Program-made: the position numbers and the translations under genes
The notes under the pieces: generated by a model
The model's database searches: none
What the model saw: only the letters and a program-made list of their open reading frames with translations
What the model was told of the DNA's origin: nothing
Origin: Malania oleifera
Lineage: Eukaryota; Streptophyta; Magnoliopsida; Santalales; Ximeniaceae
Assembly (NCBI RefSeq): GCF_029873635.1
Contig: NC_080422.1
Location: 5,250,001-5,314,000, forward strand
DNA: 64,000 bases
Direction of reading: 5' to 3'
Shown here: positions 59,491 to 64,000 of the stretch, piece after piece
Position numbering within the stretch: the first letter of the stretch is position 1
Layout: each line of letters starts with the position of its first letter

Positions 59491-60450
59491 ATGGAGTCCA
59501 GGGATATTACTGCCAACGTTGGAAGCAGTAGTAGTGAGGGAGCCGGCACTGAGGCTAGCTGTGACTCCACGAGTATATTGCGGGATTTCGCACAACAGTT
59601 TATAGCTAAGGTGGTGCGAACGAATAAAGGGCACGACTGTCCCACAATTGAGATAGGATGCTCCATCGACCAGTTCACTAGACTGAAGCCTTCTGTTTTC
59701 ATAGGAAGTGTAGATTCGATTCGAGCTGAGAATTGGATCCAGAAGATTGAGAAGATTTTGGATGTTCTAAACTACATAGAGAAGCAGAAAGTAACCTTTG
59801 CATATTCAAGTTGTCAGGGGAGGCAGAGAGATGGTGGGTTTCGGTAAATAAAATGGAGGAGCATCGACCGATACCAGTAGCAATGACGTGGGTTTATTTC
59901 AAAGAATTATTCTTTGAACGGTATCTTCCGGCCACGGTCAGAAACACGAAGATAGAGGAATTCATGAGTTTGACACAGGAGTCGCTGACAGTGCAGCAGT
60001 ACGCTGCCAGATTCTAGGAGTTATCCCGATTTGCTCCATTCATGATACCGGATGTGGCGAAGGTTTGGAAGTTTTAGAAGGGTCTAAAGAAGGAGATCCA
60101 AAGGTTTGGCAGACAACGATTTTGCAATTGCAGGACTTTGCTACACTGTTAGACAAGGCCACTGTAGCAGAGGAGAGTCTATTAGAGGACGTAGAGGTCC
60201 AAGTTTCGAAAAAGAGGCCAGCGCCTCCCAGTTCTTCTTCTGGTGCAAGGCAGGGCAACTAGAAGAAGAACAATAGTGGTACTTCTCAGAGCACCACATC
60301 CTATCGTGGTTGCCCTACGTATGGTAAGGAGCACTCTGGGTAGTGTTGGAGGACTATAGGGGCTTGTTTGCGATGTGGTGAATAGGGACATCTGGTGAAA
60401 AATTGTCGCATGCAGGGGAACAACAGAGCCCCATAACAACCATACACAGG
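59491..60450 (+). pseudogene. gypsy C gag, broken
   Basis: It starts at the ATG at 59491 (MESRDITANVGSSSSEG) and has the capsid-like blocks IDQFTRLKPSVFIGSVD and AENWIQKIEKILDVL. A frameshift near 59805 moves to the GEAERWWVSVNKMEEH frame, which ends at a stop at 60015 (ARF-stop-ELSRFAPF). The basic tail continues with more stops. A knuckle of the form CLRCGE-stop-GHLVKNC lies near 60365-60410. Confidence 0.88.
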
Positions 60451-60502
60451 AGGTACGCAAGCGCAGCATGGTGGTCAATAGGGGGGTACAACCTAGGTTA
60501 GA

Positions 60503-60837
60503 GTGTATTCCCTGATTCCAGGCGACACAGAGAATGCCGGTGATGTAGTCAGAGGTACCATTTACATGCTTTCTTATAAAACTGTTATATTATTCGATTC
60601 AGGGGCAACACATTCTTTTATCTCTCGAGGATTCGTTAAATTGTGTGGATTAGAGGTTCAACAACTAGATCATGAACTGGTAGTGGCTACATCATCTGGG
60701 TCTGCAGTCATATGTAGTAAAGTAGTCCGTGACTTTCCAGTAGAAATTCAAGAAAGGGTACTACTAGTGAGCCTTATTCTATTTGACATGCATGGCTTCG
60801 ATATTATCCTAGGAATGGACTGGTTATTTTTCAGTTA
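60503..60837 (+). pseudogene. gypsy C protease, cut by a solo LTR
   Basis: The frame contains an intact aspartic-protease active-site block, ILFDSGATHSFISRGFV, and the ILGMDWLFFSY block that follows in this family. It is interrupted at 60838 by a solo LTR and resumes at 63012 with ASIDIHKREVVFRPPGE, in register after one copy of the AGTTA duplication. Confidence 0.9.
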
Positions 60838-63006
60838 TGTAACGACCTGCTTATTTTACCATTTTTTTTTCCATGATAATAAAAACTGATATAAAAAACC
60901 TAGCAGATCATAATCAACTTGAACCCGTGGGTATTAGGAATACATCAGAAATACAACACGGAAGCTTAAGCCGTAAGAAACATAAAATCATATACATCTC
61001 ATATTACCATTCAACACAATACCAGGGTTTACTAAAATCGTCATATAGATACACACATCTCAATGTATCCAAAATAGTCCTAGAGTCGCCACCCAAAATC
61101 CATCTGACCCTAGCAAGTACTTACCCTTCAGATAGGATAGGATTAATGAACTCTAGCATTGCAGAGCTTTATCTATTCTCCTATTTGGGGCTCCTAAAAT
61201 GTTCATATAATTTGGGATGAGACACCTCTCATTAAGGGAAATAAACTAATACCAATGTGTGGCAACATGAGTATTTCCGTGTTATACATATAACAATATA
61301 TAAACATTTTTAGTGAAACTGTCTGCATCATATATGGGAAAAACATATATAATCATATCATGATAGAACATGTTGGATTTCCATAAACATAATTCATCTC
61401 ATATAATAGTAATAAAAAAACAAACCTAGAAGGTTAGTTGGCTGGTGTCATGTCTTACCCCCACATGACTGGGTTGTGTGGCCCGAAGGCGGGACCTGAC
61501 AATGGCTGGTCGACCACTACCAAGTCAAAAAAAAAGTCTGTAAGTATGATGGGTCTGCCAGACTTGGTCCGTACACCAGGGACGCCAACACTTCAATAAA
61601 CCGCATCGAATATCTATCCTCACGCTGCTCCGTACGACAACTATAACACTAACATCATAATGATCATGATCACATAGCTACAGTATCGTGCTCGTGTAAG
61701 CCTAAACCAAGCCAACCAGGTTCTTATAACATATAACATATTTCAAATTGTGATACATTGTTATTCCAAAATAATAATAGTCAAATCAATATTATTATAT
61801 CACATTTCATTGCGTAGTATGAAAATCATCGGCCCTTACGATAGTCAAATCAATATTATCATATCACATTTCATAGCATAGTATGAAAATCATCGGCCCT
61901 TACGCCGACATTTCGTATTTTATTAATCACGGCCCGTACGCCGTAACACATACCAAATAAAAGGCTCAGCCCGTACGCTGGCATATCATATAAAAAGCTC
62001 GGTTTGTATGCCGACATATCATGTGAGAACATCCTCAGCCCGTATGTCAGTATATTATATAAAATTCTCGGCCCGTACGCCGATATACCATATAAAAACT
62101 TTCAACCTGTACACTAGTATATCATAGTAAAACTTTGTATCATTTAACATTTTCTCAGAAACAGTAATCCATAATAAATTCTACTCATGCCACACAAAAT
62201 GGGTATTACACATATTTAAAACATATCGTCATTTACTACAGTATTTCCCCAAACATAATGCTAATATATATTTATTTTCTTGAAATTAAATGTTGAAAGA
62301 TTATACATATATTTTCATAAAAACAACTAGCTTAGTTTATCCCCTAACTTGATTCCTGAAAAGCCCCTAAAATATACCAATCCTGCACCTGCAAGGTTCC
62401 TCGTTCAACACCCTGAAAACAACATCTCCCACAACAGAAATTCAGTATTTTTTCGACTATAACATTTTCTACAATAGCGGAAAAGTCAAATATTGAATAG
62501 AAAGCCTTACCCCGAATCTGGGATGGAATTCAAGCTAGCCTCACCAAAAATCCACTCTAGTAGATTGAAGAGAACTTTTCTAGGAGTGTCGTGGTGGCCT
62601 CAGAACATCGAACCGATGAGAATCCGGCCAAGAAACTTAGAGAGAAGGGGTGGAGGATGAAAATGTAGTAAAAGAAAGTGAGGTTTGCAAGTTTCTGCAC
62701 TGAAATATGAGTTTAGGGCTATTTATACACTGACATTTGTCGACTAGCCACATCACCTCGTCGACGAGGTTATGAAGGAAGTTCGTCGACGAACATTTGT
62801 TTCTCATCGACAAAATTCAGAGAAGGGAAAATAGCCTCTTAGTATTTTCTTGTCGACGAGACACATCCCCGTTGACGAGACCCACATATGTGCTCGTCGA
62901 CAAATCCCTTGTGTTCGTCGACAAGACCCTGTTTAATTCCCCAATTTTAATTCTTTTTCTCTCCTTCCCCTATTATTAAATTATGAAAATTATCTAGGTC
63001 TCTACA
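60838..63006 (-). mobile_element. Solo LTR of gypsy family A inside gypsy C
   Basis: It is a 2169-base LTR of the family of 2762-4927: it starts TGTAACGACCTGCTTA on the plus strand, has GGTGGGACC- and CGTACGCCG-type internal repeats at 61830-62110, the GATGAGACACCTC motif at 61214-61226, a TATA box near 62715-62728 on the minus strand and TCGTCGACGA motifs at 62757-62925. It ends TCTCTACA. AGTTA flanks it on both sides (60833-60837 and 63007-63011). No internal region is present. Confidence 0.94.
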
Positions 63007-63011
63007 AGTTA

Positions 63012-64000
63012 TGCCAGTATCGATATCCATAAGAGAGAGGTGGTATTTAGACCGCCAGGGGAGCAGGAATTCAAGTTCTTAGGGTTGTGTGTGCATTTAA
63101 CACCACGGATCCTTTCAACTATGCAAGTTAGGAGGCTCTTAGAGGGATGCCAAGGGTACCTAGCGGAAGTCCGTTGATGTGTCAGTATCAGCAGTGGGAG
63201 TTCAACATTAGATCTGTATGGACCTGGAAAGGTTAAGCTTAGAGGTTGTGGAGGGAAATCACCAGGCTCTTCTTGCTAGCTTGGTGGTACAGTCGACCTT
63301 ACAAGAAAGGATCTAAAAGTTCAGAAGGAAGATGAAGAGCTGGTATAGGTTATGGAAGGGGTATAGAGTGGTTTAAAGCCGGATTTCAATATCTCTAATG
63401 ATGGGATATTGAGATTCTTTAGTAGAGTCTGTGTACCAAATGATGCCAAGATTAAATGAGTCATTCTAGAGGAGGCACATCATTCGTTGTACACTATACA
63501 TCCTGAAAGTACGCAGATGTACCGAAACCTTAGGGAATCTTTTTGGTGGTCGAACATGAAAAGAGAGATTGCCCATTTTGTAAAGCAGTGCCTAACTTAT
63601 CAGCAGTTCAAGGCAGAGCACTAGAGGCCAGCAAGACCCCTTCAGCCACTTGACATTCCCAAGTGGAAATGGAATATATCTCAATGGATTTCATATCAGG
63701 GTTACCTACGGTGGTGCATGGGCAGAATGTTGTATAGGTTGTGGTAGATCGACTGACAAAGACTGCACATTTCATTCTAATCAGAGTCAGCTATTCTCTG
63801 AATAGGCTGGCAGAGCTATATGTGCAAGAGATTATATGACTCCATGGTATCCCGATTTTTATCGTTTCAGATTGAGACCCACGCTTTACTTCTCGATTCT
63901 GGAAGAGTCTATAGGATGCCTTGGGATCGCAACTCACATTCAGTACGTCCTTTCACCCGAAAACAGATGGACAATCTGAGACGACTATTCAGACGTTAGA
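63012..64000 (+). pseudogene. gypsy C pol remainder: reverse transcriptase deleted, integrase partial
   Basis: After the protease tail (REVVFRPPGEQEFKFLG, then RRLLEGCQGYLAEVR near 63150) the sequence jumps near 63170-63190 to the linker that follows RNase H (DLERLSLEVVEGNHQALLASLVVQ near 63220-63300). The whole reverse transcriptase and RNase H are missing. The integrase zinc-binding region follows (EEAHHSLYTIHPESTQMYRNL, then KQCLTY, where the last Cys of the usual CLxC is Tyr). The core follows in shifted frames with stops (ISMDFISG-like near 63685, SDxDPRF-like near 63865). The window ends inside the core. Confidence 0.87.

Overview
The window is nuclear DNA from a flowering plant, most likely a woody eudicot; I cannot name the species from sequence alone. 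The reasons are one 19-exon GT-AG gene for a plant-type long-chain acyl-CoA synthetase, a decayed plant GDSL lipase, and a dense stack of plant retrotransposons (Ty3/gypsy elements with a chromodomain, Ty1/copia, SIRE-like copia, RTE and L1-type LINE pieces, a tRNA-derived SINE, a TRIM and a hAT element). No rRNA gene, tRNA gene or CRISPR array was seen.

Layout. 1-1196 is the 3' part of a gypsy-type LTR. 1331-2761 is an antisense LINE-type DUF4283/zinc-knuckle ORF cut by gypsy element A (2762 to about 11955, minus strand, both LTRs present, coding region broken, outer end of the 5' LTR lost and followed by a 44-bp tandem repeat). 12761-14660 is a GDSL esterase/lipase pseudogene carrying a 187-bp internal duplication, a SINE (14-bp TSD) and a TRIM (5-bp TSD). 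14862-16395 is a cluster of MITE-like repeats, one of which holds an RTE reverse-transcriptase scrap. 16789-27043 is the one intact host gene, a LACS4-like acyl-CoA synthetase of 663 residues. 27623-29700 holds a solo LTR, an RTE 3' tail and AT-rich repeats.

From about 29695 to the end everything can be read as nested insertions. The oldest visible layer is a palindrome with arms of about 1.76 kb, centred near 47505. Its left arm was split by a Ty1/copia element (29778-43720, TSD TCTTC), which was itself split inside its reverse transcriptase by gypsy element B (33228-42042, TSD ATCAT). The left arm was also hit by a SIRE-like solo LTR (45310-47375). Its right arm stops at a SIRE-like element (49276 onward, minus strand). 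That element's 5' LTR was hit by gypsy element C (55993 to the window end, plus strand). Element C carries a hAT element in its LTR (56459-57495, 8-bp TSD) and a solo LTR of family A in its protease region (60838-63006, TSD AGTTA).

The LACS gene activates fatty acids to acyl-CoAs at the endoplasmic reticulum and is probably the only functional host gene here. Every retroelement examined has stops, frameshifts or lost catalytic residues. Features of particular interest are the palindrome, two short motifs shared by the LTRs of otherwise divergent gypsy families (TCGTCGACGA clusters upstream of the TATA box and a GGTGAGACACC hairpin in the downstream part), and a duplicated splice donor in the LACS gene.
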